Positions 46,101-50,990 of a stretch of DNA of 64,000 nt are shown here, one piece after another; the first letter of the stretch is position 1, and each line of letters opens with the position of its first letter. Made by a program: the position numbers and the translations under genes. A model generated the notes under the pieces. It made no database searches. It was not told the origin of the DNA and worked only from the letters and a program-made list of their open reading frames with translations. Source of the stretch: Phoronis australis (Eukaryota; Phoronida; Phoronidae); NCBI GenBank assembly GCA_002633005.1, contig NMRA01000924.1:34206-98205 (forward strand), read 5' to 3'.

Positions 46101-48945
46101 ATTTTTCTACAAAAGTTCCATGTTAGAAACCCTTGGAAGCCGCAATGCTGTCTTTGAGGAGTCATCGTTAAAATTTGAATAAGATTGAAACATTATTTAT
46201 CTTATGTTAAAGCAACTATAGTAAAGATCAGAAGCTGGTAAAGGTTCAACATGAGCTGTCTTGCGGCTAGAGAAATCTAGTCACGAAGCACGTGTGTTCT
46301 TTGAAAATACATTGCAATATCTCACGTCATCTTTTGGTGATATCCTAGCGAATCTGGGGTGAAACCAGCAAAAAAAAATCGACATGAAAAGTTATTTTGT
46401 TGAACCCATTTTGTTTACCAATAATTGAGCCTCATTCCCCACTTCATTGTATGCTACAATATGTTTCAGGAGAACCAACTTCCGGTTGTCATGCACGGAC
46501 GAGGGAGCATGGAATGGCCCTAAGTGTGTTCGTATCCAGTGCCCCGAGCCAGATCCCATCTTCAATGATTTGTATACGTGTTCTGACACATTTAACGAGG
46601 GTAGTATTTGTAAAGTTCGCTGCCCAGAGAGTGACCAGGTAGGTGATTTGCCATTGAAATAATGGTTGTCATGGTAGCAAAGAGACGACGTGGCTCTTAA
46701 CCATAATTGTTTCTTTAAATTGAAATAGAATAAACAATACGTTCTGTTGTCTTAAGAAGCGTCTCATTTCATATTTCGTCTTACAAAATATCCCATAACT
46801 TTTATGCTCGTCAGTTTGTAGACTGAAGGCTTGGAGGCTCACATGACACTGACCAATACACATGTACAGTAAGGGTAAAGTGGGACTGGTTATAAGCCTA
46901 TACAAATATACATGTACAGTAGATAAAAACTCTGAGGTCTACATGTCTACAAAACCTGTGCTTCACAGTCACACAGATACAATGGACGCGTTATTTTGAC
47001 AGGAACAGTGTGCCTGATTGGTAGCCAAATTTCCGTTGAAAGACTACTTGTAGGTTAAATATTTTTCTAAGGGGAGACCTCGAAATTCAATATCGCGTAA
47101 GAAACGACAATTTCATTTCCTGGGGATTTCTGATGCTTTAAGTCTGAACGTAGCAGGGAGATCTTGCTGTAAGAGATTGTCTTCTATGACCTTTATTGGA
47201 ATTCGTTATACTTGTAATCTCCTGAACTGGCGGAAAGTGACTGAAAGTGCCAATGTTTTCATGTCCGATATTCGAGACGTCATGATCACAAAATATTTAA
47301 TTACCTCTGACCTTCCTATGCACTGACTTTTCTCTTCTCTCTAGAGTTTCAACGTTCAACTTGTGTGAATTTTTTTAAGTTGTTCTACTCCATATAAAAT
47401 TTTACGTTCCTGCCTGTTTTAAAAGAATTGAGGTCCTATATTTGATTACTAATTCCAGATGAGTTCGGCTACGTGTATGGAAACGGGCGAGTGGGACCGA
47501 GCTTTCCGACCTTGTCAGGACTCTGGCAAAACGTGCCCGGTATTGTCCAGTGGAGGCGCTGTTTCATTTGACTGTTCATCAACTAAGATTGGTAAGAATG
47601 CGTATTTTTTCATAAACTGACAAAGGAGAAATTCATTGATCAAACTCTTATTGGTCAACATTTCTGGTGCATGTACACTTTACTTCCGGATTAGTGCACG
47701 GCTTATAATACAATTGTGCTTTTAAACAGGTTCACATTGTGAAGTGTCGTGTAAATCGTCGTCCAGCACCGCAGTGTACTTCTCTGGAACGAGTGAGGTT
47801 TCTAAAGTCTCTGAACTGATATGTGCTTACACGGGGCAGTGGTACCCTTTACCGAACAACATCTCATGCACAGACACTTGCGGACACGTGAGTAGACCCT
47901 TTTTGAAAATTTTCTAAGTAGAAGTCGACAGGTTGTAATTTCTAGATATTGATCTGTGATAACAAACATGTATCGATCGTGTATGGTTTATCTACTTTTT
48001 CGTCAAGGAAAAACTGCATTTTTGGTGTTCAAACTGCATTTCTCGAGAGAGAATGTTCGCACCACGTCGAAAACGGCATGTTTGTACCGTGTCCAGACAG
48101 GGGTCGCTATCCTAGATCCTATCTTCCCATGCGTGACGTCATGCCCTGTAATTGATGTACCGGAATTCCAATGGTGACTTCTCTCAATGAGTAACTTATT
48201 AGTGCCGCGATCTAGTTGAAATAATTTTGCTGTTGTTTTGTCCTTGAAGCATGCTTTCTAGAGAGCCAGCGAAGGGTGTTTTGTAGCATAAAAGGCCATT
48301 CATGTTTTGTAACACTTTTAATCCTGTGTTTACTGATGACGTACCCTGTTTATGTCTTAAGGATTACGTTACTACTGAGATCGCAGTGAGCGAATGACAG
48401 AAATCTGTTCATTTATATCTGCCATTACATGAAAACAACGTCACCAATATCTCCATGACCTTTAAGTGAAGGACATCTGAATGTCGTCTGCATGTGTTAA
48501 ATTTTTGGTCGTGTCAGTGGATGAGTAGGCAAATTCCATGGACCACTTTAAATCAACTTTTGTTTCTTGGATGACTTCAGCATTTCTATGACTCTTGCAG
48601 GAATTCATACAAGATGGCTGGTGCGACGCGATGAACAATCGGGCATTGTGTGACTGGGACGGGGGTGATTGTTGTGCTTCTACAGTGGATGGCGGTGTTG
48701 TCATGGCATTCAAATGTAGCAAATCTGAACAGTGCTCTTGCAGAGATCCTAGCGCAGTGGAGAACCAATTACAAGACGAAAGGGTACAATCAGATCAGCC
48801 AATCGCTGCAAGGAACAAGGTCGATCTGCGAAGCTACAAAACGATGTTTTCTAAGTATTATGAGGTCGATAAACGACCGGAGTGGTTCTTTGCCAAAAGT
48901 CACAAAAGTGCATACGTAGAACACGTGAACCGGAAACGTCCTTGA
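21370..48945 (+). CDS. PAPPA: Pappalysin (pregnancy-associated plasma protein A family metalloprotease), 22 coding exons
   Basis: A secreted zinc metalloprotease of the pappalysin family (MEROPS M43); vertebrate members cleave IGF-binding proteins and are inhibited by stanniocalcins. Exons: 21370-21817, 27144-27297, 27495-28394, 29591-29736, 30756-31046, 32876-32997, 33581-33761, 33915-34032, 34790-34943, 35397-35569, 36569-36700, 39544-39629, 39816-40015, 43167-43247, 43689-43911, 44082-44334, 44643-44827, 45381-45597, 46470-46638, 47459-47591, 47730-47887, 48601-48945. All 21 junctions are GT-AG and in phase, giving 4,869 bases (1,622 residues plus stop), close to human PAPPA (about 1,627 from memory). 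Layout: signal peptide 1-25, laminin-G-like about 110-280, two Lin12/Notch repeats about 423-485, HEIGHNLGLWH at 570-580, Met-turn at 643, DUF4215-like about 940-970, CCP modules about 1190-1500, third Lin12/Notch repeat about 1506-1532. Exons 12-13 recur at 42077-42548. PAPPA versus PAPPA2 orthology is unresolved. Confidence 0.95.
21818..27143. other. Pappalysin intron 1
   Basis: At 5.3 kb this is the longest intron of the gene. It contains a dispersed-repeat copy at 25532-25686 and, just before it, a segment near 25315-25470 related to one at about 35940-36090. No other gene was recognised. Confidence 0.7.
25532..25686 (+). repeat. Dispersed short repeat, copy 1 (MITE-like)
   Basis: The segment from CCAGGCGTGCTTTCA to TTACTGAACGGGAGGC is closely related to 31675-31830, including AATATCTCACGTAATCTCG and GAAGTCTTGCTTTTTAGCGA. 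In the better-preserved copy the ends carry GTTCAGTA and its inverse TACTGAAC, suggesting degraded terminal inverted repeats. Confidence 0.8.
27144..27297 (+). CDS. PAPPA: Pappalysin exon 2
   Basis: The acceptor is GATTTCAAG| and the donor GTACGT. In the third frame it encodes YVDKCSPHKSKKGWSIGLRT and ARIYFTLQTDRASTETVITA, matching the YDKCSYISRDRGWVVGI...FFSLKTDRARQVTTINA stretch of human PAPPA. The other two frames are open but shadow. Confidence 0.92.
27495..28394 (+). CDS. PAPPA: Pappalysin exon 3 (rest of laminin-G-like domain, two Lin12/Notch repeats)
   Basis: This 900-base exon is the largest in the gene. It begins YKPNQWVHVAAVYNTKKMRL and ends at two Lin12/Notch repeats with the Cys patterns CEPKKVGNGMCNPEC...GGDC and CDSTLIGNGVCNEDC...GGDCC, followed by NCFDPSSRHR. 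The acceptor is TTTTTTTGCAG and the donor AG|GTAAAG. The Lin12/Notch repeats are known to contribute calcium-dependent substrate selection in vertebrate PAPPA. Confidence 0.96.
28395..29590. other. Pappalysin intron 3
   Basis: GT-AG intron. I recognise no gene or repeat array; open frames at 28637-28873 and 28926-29267 (minus strand) look like chance. Confidence 0.6.
29591..29736 (+). CDS. PAPPA: Pappalysin exon 4 (start of catalytic domain)
   Basis: The exon encodes SYMTTDEYKIALNMSSSKHL and NIFFATWTAKDLVGLATLPW, the counterpart of THLNIFFAKSSEEELAGVATWPW in human PAPPA. Acceptor CTTTCCCAG, donor G|GTAAAT, exit phase 1. Confidence 0.94.
29737..30755. other. Pappalysin intron 4, carrying a MITE-like element
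   Basis: The intron contains the inverted-repeat element at 30083-30319. The remainder holds no recognised feature. Confidence 0.65.
30083..30319. mobile_element. MITE-like element with 15-bp terminal inverted repeats
   Basis: CAGTGGCAGATCTAC at 30083-30097 is inverted at 30305-30319 with two mismatches. G-rich and C-rich tracts lie just inside the ends. CCCTG occurs immediately outside both ends (30078-30082 and 30320-30324), a possible target duplication. The end style (CAGNGGCGGATCTA followed by G-tracts) resembles common non-autonomous DNA elements of animals; the superfamily is not assigned. Confidence 0.72.
30756..31046 (+). CDS. PAPPA: Pappalysin exon 5 (zinc site and Met-turn)
   Basis: The exon carries the elongated metzincin motif HEIGHNLGLWH (residues 570-580; zinc ligands H570, H574 and H580, catalytic E571). 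It ends at the Met-turn NYMSYA (M643). Between them lies the Cys-containing stretch ECADECFETKPSLELGDLC, as in pappalysins. All catalytic residues are intact. Acceptor TATATTTAG, donor G|GTAATT. Confidence 0.97.
31047..32875. other. Pappalysin intron 5
   Basis: The intron contains the dispersed repeat copy at 31675-31830. No other feature was recognised. Confidence 0.65.
31675..31830 (+). repeat. Dispersed short repeat, copy 2 (MITE-like)
   Basis: The better-preserved copy of the family also seen at 25532-25686 and, partly, at 46262-46345. It starts CCAGGCGTGCGTTCAGTA and ends TACTGAACGGGAGGC, so its ends are imperfect inverted repeats. Confidence 0.8.
32876..32997 (+). CDS. PAPPA: Pappalysin exon 6
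   Basis: The exon encodes DDCPKQFTKQQTARMHCYID followed by LRYQAW, the C-terminal helix of the protease domain ([20 protein letters not shown] in human). Acceptor TCTTACAG, donor CAA|GTAATT, exit phase 0. Confidence 0.95.
32998..33580. other. Pappalysin intron 6
   Basis: GT-AG intron with nothing recognised beyond a G-rich patch near 33415-33440. Confidence 0.6.
33581..33761 (+). CDS. PAPPA: Pappalysin exon 7
   Basis: The exon encodes VVSASERDVRIAWVPPIGES and later ICNSCAEDNVLVQFASRAEA, matching VTLEWFPPIDG...HLCLEGRILVQYAS of human PAPPA. Acceptor CTTTTAAG, donor GTACCT. The region after the protease domain is beta-rich and of poorly defined function. Confidence 0.9.
33915..34032 (+). CDS. 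PAPPA: Pappalysin exon 8
   Basis: Phase-consistent exon encoding PPDAEVCAPSTRAWLPDVFT and NNNCFLDLFFDVSVTPQ. Acceptor TGTTCAAG and donor AG|GTGAGT. A TGT/GAT microsatellite begins about 40 bases into the next intron. Confidence 0.88.
34033..34789. other. Pappalysin intron 8, carrying simple-sequence repeats
   Basis: The first 300 bases hold TGT and GAT microsatellites and a diverged GTGGTGATG tract (34072-34330). The rest shows nothing recognisable. Confidence 0.7.
34072..34330 (+). repeat. TGT/GAT microsatellite and GTGATG-rich minisatellite
   Basis: TGT repeats about five times, then GAT about eleven times (to about 34121). Some 200 bases of irregular GTGGTGATG-type sequence follow. All long frames here on both strands are low-complexity shadows. 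Confidence 0.92.
34790..34943 (+). CDS. PAPPA: Pappalysin exon 9
   Basis: The exon encodes ISIWVTWNDVSSLNDVIFYA, then LSLGKVPIFCDMPFTADVET, equivalent to LTIWVTFVSTDW...ISLGPQNVFCDVPLTIRL of human PAPPA. Acceptor ATATTTTAAG, donor CAT|GTAAGA, exit phase 0. Confidence 0.92.
34944..35396. other. Pappalysin intron 9
   Basis: GT-AG intron; nothing recognised. Confidence 0.6.
35397..35569 (+). CDS. PAPPA: Pappalysin exon 10
   Basis: The exon encodes VRIVTPSPYVSIDAVQLTSV and CAECVPVKYKVSRDPPFPNA, matching the LCLQCKPLKYKVVRDPP segment of human PAPPA. The acceptor is TGTTTTAG. The donor AG|GTTATC is weak but the only phase-compatible one seen. Confidence 0.88.
35570..36568. other. Pappalysin intron 10
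   Basis: Contains a segment at about 35940-36090 distantly similar to 25315-25470 (shared CAAATTTT..TCCAAAC and GGTTTGGTAYCCTTTT). Otherwise nothing was recognised. Confidence 0.55.
36569..36700 (+). CDS. PAPPA: Pappalysin exon 11
   Basis: The exon encodes a fibronectin-III-like strand pair, SYTYTIQATNGIGRLSEKSP, then IYTHGGSFCGDGNVD, the counterpart of TYIHGSGYCGDG in human PAPPA. Acceptor TATTGTAG, donor AG|GTATAT, exit phase 2. Confidence 0.93.
36701..39543. other. Pappalysin intron 11
   Basis: Contains an inverted member of the 17608-17861 element family at about 37500-37760 and, from 37859, the beginning of duplication copy A. Confidence 0.65.
37500..37760 (-). mobile_element. Second copy of the GCGCGCACCC-ended MITE-like family
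   Basis: Read on the minus strand, this segment shares GCCGAATTCCTGT with the 55.7-kb copy. It shares GGACTTTTTGTTTCT, ACCAAATGG..GAG.GCTCGTTCG and the C-tract next to a GCGC-rich end with 17608-17861. The ends are diverged (GCATGCGCGAACCC and GCACGCGTGC). Confidence 0.65.
39544..39629 (+). CDS. PAPPA: Pappalysin exon 12, copy A (DUF4215-like Cys-rich repeat)
   Basis: The exon encodes HEECDDGNAADGDGCSIHCQ then VEQHFTC, the Cys-rich DUF4215-like unit found in pappalysins. Acceptor GTTCAG, donor G|GTACTT. Entry phase 2, exit phase 1. An identical copy lies at 42077-42162. Confidence 0.93.
39816..40015 (+). CDS. PAPPA: Pappalysin exon 13, copy A
   Basis: The exon encodes SLCYKFFGDGFCEDIDRRAG, then TPSGFKDQWATSAESN and LILGQPKLPL, aligning with RCYFHDGDGVCEEFEQKTS...TPQGFLDQWASNAS of human PAPPA. 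It leaves in phase 0 and joins exon 14. Confidence 0.92.
42077..42162 (+). CDS. PAPPA: Pappalysin exon 12, copy B
   Basis: Base-for-base identical to copy A at 39544-39629, with the same splice sites. If spliced after exon 13 copy A, it would be read out of phase and meet TGA within six codons. Only one copy can therefore serve in a transcript. Confidence 0.85.
42349..42548 (+). CDS. PAPPA: Pappalysin exon 13, copy B
   Basis: Same exon as 39816-40015 with three substitutions: ACT to AAT (Thr to Asn in DQWANSAESN), TCG to TCC and CCA to CCG. Splice sites and frame are intact. It is probably the allelic version of copy A. Confidence 0.85.
43167..43247 (+). CDS. PAPPA: Pappalysin exon 14
   Basis: An 81-base, phase 0 to 0 exon beginning SCGADFDRKSHWSPCGHSYS. 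It holds the place of the human segment ending HAWYPCTISYPYSQ...FWLR. Acceptor ATTTTAG, donor AAG|GTAAGT. Similarity is low; placement rests on phase, position and two Cys. Confidence 0.82.
43248..43688. other. Pappalysin intron 14
   Basis: GT-AG intron; the first 50 bases contain a short repeat of the donor region (GTGAAGGTAAGTCAC and GTGAAGGTAAATCAC). Nothing else was recognised. Confidence 0.6.
43689..43911 (+). CDS. PAPPA: Pappalysin exon 15
   Basis: The exon encodes VTFDSPEIAAAVLIYVASDG and later LTFDVNASCKENPMRVNVHQ, matching YFSQPMVAAAVIVHLVTDG...HVLSCRNNPLIIPVVHDLS of human PAPPA. Acceptor TTTTTCAAG, donor G|GTAAAT, exit phase 1. Confidence 0.92.
44082..44334 (+). CDS. PAPPA: Pappalysin exon 16 (start of CCP series)
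   Basis: The exon encodes SFRFAVSAVVLRSPKFLDPF, then CKRAQCDDPPEVVNGRLLC, entering the first sushi/CCP module. Human PAPPA has VAISGVALRSFDNFDPVTL here. Acceptor ATTTGCAG, donor GG|GTAGGG, exit phase 2. Confidence 0.93.
44335..44642. other. Pappalysin intron 16
   Basis: GT-AG intron of 308 bases; nothing recognised. Confidence 0.65.
44643..44827 (+). CDS. PAPPA: Pappalysin exon 17 (CCP)
   Basis: The exon encodes the end of one CCP module (KITCVAGIWSGVEKVVCQPV) and the start of the next (CTKPEVPFAAMSC, then FRKRCVFTCQGPAV). Acceptor TTCCTTTTAG; the donor CAAG|GTCAGA is weak but phase-compatible. Confidence 0.9.
44828..45380. other. Pappalysin intron 17
   Basis: GT-AG intron; nothing recognised. 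Confidence 0.6.
45381..45597 (+). CDS. PAPPA: Pappalysin exon 18 (CCP)
   Basis: The exon encodes SDNVLLCEADGLWSLPQSFC, then CSPLSELPEGTELITRSC and GTRCKMHCAKGYYVQGFK, matching NSLLTCMEDGLWSFPEALCE...FCKYKCKPGYHVPG of human PAPPA. Acceptor AAATTTCAG, donor AG|GTAACG. Confidence 0.94.
45598..46469. other. Pappalysin intron 18
   Basis: Contains a degraded copy of the dispersed repeat at 46262-46345; otherwise nothing recognised. Confidence 0.6.
46262..46345 (+). repeat. Dispersed short repeat, degraded partial copy 3
   Basis: Shares AAATCTAGTCA, CACGTGTTCT-like and CAATATCTCACGTAATCT-like segments in order with 31675-31830, but lacks recognisable ends. Confidence 0.55.
46470..46638 (+). CDS. 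PAPPA: Pappalysin exon 19 (CCP)
   Basis: The exon encodes FRLSCTDEGAWNGPKCVRIQ then CPEPDPIFNDLYTCSDTF, equivalent to FKTQCTQDGSWQEGACVPVT...FHGLYQCTNGFQ of human PAPPA. Acceptor ATGTTTCAG, donor CAG|GTAGGT, exit phase 0. Confidence 0.93.
46639..47458. other. Pappalysin intron 19
   Basis: GT-AG intron. Two near-identical TACATGTACAGTA motifs lie about 52 bases apart (46862 and 46914). Nothing else was recognised. Confidence 0.6.
47459..47591 (+). CDS. PAPPA: Pappalysin exon 20 (CCP)
   Basis: The exon encodes SSATCMETGEWDRAFRPCQD then CPVLSSGGAVSFDCSSTKI, corresponding to VIHCRKDGTWNGSFHVCQE...CSVPNELNSNLKLQC of human PAPPA. Acceptor AATTCCAG, donor G|GTAAGA, exit phase 1. Confidence 0.92.
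47730..47887 (+). CDS. PAPPA: Pappalysin exon 21 (CCP, start of third Lin12/Notch repeat)
   Basis: The exon encodes SHCEVSCKSSSSTAVYFSGT, then ELICAYTGQWYPLPNNISC and TDTCGH, the first Cys of the last Lin12/Notch repeat. Acceptor TTTTAAACAG, donor CAC|GTGAGT, exit phase 0. Confidence 0.92.
47888..48600. other. Pappalysin intron 21, with a possible decayed CCP exon
   Basis: The segment 48045-48175 reads as CCP-like text split between two frames (CSHHVENGMFVPCPD, then FPCVTSCPVIDVPEFQW). See findings. It is not needed for the gene model, which is in phase without it. Confidence 0.5.
48601..48945 (+). CDS. PAPPA: Pappalysin exon 22 (third Lin12/Notch repeat, C-terminus, stop)
   Basis: After ACTCTTGCAG| the exon encodes EFIQDGWCDAMNNRALCDWD then GGDCC, completing the third Lin12/Notch repeat. 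CSKSEQCSCRDPSAVENQLQ follows, and a charged tail ends in VNRKRP and a TGA stop. Human PAPPA ends about 20 residues after CRDP; this protein runs some 60 residues further. Confidence 0.94.
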   Translation, partial: EFIQDGWCDAMNNRALCDWDGGDCCASTVDGGVVMAFKCSKSEQCSCRDPSAVENQLQDERVQSDQPIAARNKVDLRSYKTMFSKYYEVDKRPEWFFAKSHKSAYVEHVNRKRP

Positions 48946-49778
48946 CAAATACGTCATCACCGCCTGATAAACCTTTAGTTGTAATTTTAAATTACTATCA
49001 TTAGTTTTTTAAACTTTTTGACGACGGTTGTAAAGATCGAGATGTACATGTAGCTCAATCGAATCCCTGTGATATGAACAACCTAAAATTAAAATAACGT
49101 CCCAGGGTTCTGATTTACCAGACGCGGCACGCCGGGTCGTAGCTCCTAGAAACGCCAAGGCAGCTGAATCCGACCGCGACGAATATAACGTTTATACCCA
49201 TCATCAACTAGTATGGATTTTGTGTGCCTATAAAGATGAAGACGGCTACTCAGCTGAGCGTGCAACCTTTCGGTAATCGAGGCCCCGTACCCAAAGTCCA
49301 ACCAAGAAATCATAATTGTCTTCGACTTATCATTTGTAACGGTGCGTGATTAGAGAGTTCCATTCTGAAAATTTACTGGAAGCTGCGTGACACTCAAGAG
49401 CCCGTCCTCAATGGAGCACTCCTCTTTCGTGGAGGTAGACAAATACATTACATGGTGACCCACTTTTCAAAATTTCAGTTATTCGCCAGGTAATTAAAAA
49501 GCAGAACGCTAAGCCAGAGGCGTCTGGATCTAAAATGGTCAGCGACAATAATTCAAACTGTCTGTACAGAGTTATAGATCGTTGAGAGCAACAGTGGCAT
49601 ACGGCGTATTAAACAATTCTGCCTATCGATGCATGCAACTGTTTTTTTTCGAAATTACTCATTTTCGAGAGCTAACGATTCAAAATAATATATTGATCAT
49701 AAAAAGCAGCTGCAGTCGGTGCTCTAATCATAAAACCTGTTCACGCCATAACTCAGTGGGTGGATTACGCATGTTAAA

Positions 49779-49784
49779 AATAAA
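49779..49784 (+). terminator. Possible polyadenylation signal AATAAA downstream of pappalysin
   Basis: The first AATAAA noticed after the pappalysin stop lies about 835 bases downstream. Such hexamers are frequent by chance in AT-rich DNA, so this is only a candidate 3' end. Confidence 0.25.
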
Positions 49785-50424
49785 TTAATCTCGCGGGTGC
49801 TTGACTGGTAAGGAAAGCAGCCGGCACTCAGTTGTCGTCACCTGATTAGATTTGTTCTTAAGCAAAACAAAAGACATAGTAATGAGCTGTGTCGGCTAGC
49901 TAGATAATGTGCCGATCCAAACGGAAATTTAATGACAATGACAGATACATGTGACGGTGGTCTCTGCGTTGTAGATCAAAATATATAAATATACTCACAA
50001 CACTGACTAAATGTACGATTAAATAGCTCTGTGATTTAGTAGTCCTACCCCAGATTTCTTCAGTTCAATTTCAGATAATAATTTGGACCTGATGCATTCT
50101 TATTTCAAAACCCGCTTCTTATCACAAATATACTCAATTTTCTTTAGTTGGAATTCAAAATAACTCCATCAATGCAGTAGAAACTCTTCACCAGACGTTC
50201 TTATCGCTCGCAATTTTCTGTAAATACAGATAATTTTAATTTGATTACGACTAAGTCTTACTCCGTTTGAGTTAAAATCATCAAGTTTTAAAAACATAAT
50301 CTTACTTCGAAACGTTTTGAACCTAGTTTGGACACATGCAGGAATTTTTCAGAGAATTTTCGTTTTTCTTATCACGTGATCATGCGATGAGAGCTTCGTG
50401 GGGAGTTTTGAATTTTTCTCAGGT

Positions 50425-50990
50425 ACTGAAACATCAATGCAAGTTGTGCTCACTGTTAAGCTATTGTATAATACCAAGTTGTATTCACTGTAAAACTATA
50501 GTATTAATACAAGTTGTCTTCAATGTAAAACTATAGTATCAATACAAGTTTTCTTCAATGTAAAACTATAGTATCAATACAAGTTGTGTTCACTGTAAAA
50601 CTATAGTATCAATGCAAGTCGTATTCGCTGTTATATGTGGTATCAATAAAAGTATGTACAGTGTTTACGGTCTATAGCTATATTTATTGGTACAAGTTGC
50701 ACTCAATGCTTAGCCATTTAAAATTTACGTTCACTGTTAAGATATGGTAATAATACAAGTTGTACTCAAAGCATGTCTATCTTATCGATACAAGTTGTGA
50801 TCATTGTATATCTATAATAGCAATATACATGTAAGTTGTACCCACTGCAAAGCTATATAAGCCGTGTTCTCTGTATATCTGCAGTATCAATACAAGTTGC
50901 GGTCATTGTATAGCCGTAGCATTTAAGAGCTGATTCCACTGTATGATTATACTATCAATACAAACTGTGCTCACCGTAAACGTATAATAT
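50425..50990 (+). repeat. 35-bp tandem repeat array decaying into diverged units
   Basis: The unit AATACAAGTTGTNTTCANTG followed by TAAAACTATAGTATC recurs with AAGTT at 50476, 50511, 50546 and 50581, exactly 35 bases apart. Diverged units with variable spacing continue to about 50990. The units abut without spacers. Confidence 0.9.

Noticed and set aside
50425-50640. Regularly spaced 35-bp repeats resembling a CRISPR array
   Set aside because: The units abut with no unique spacers, they diverge gradually, there are no cas genes, and the genome is that of an animal.
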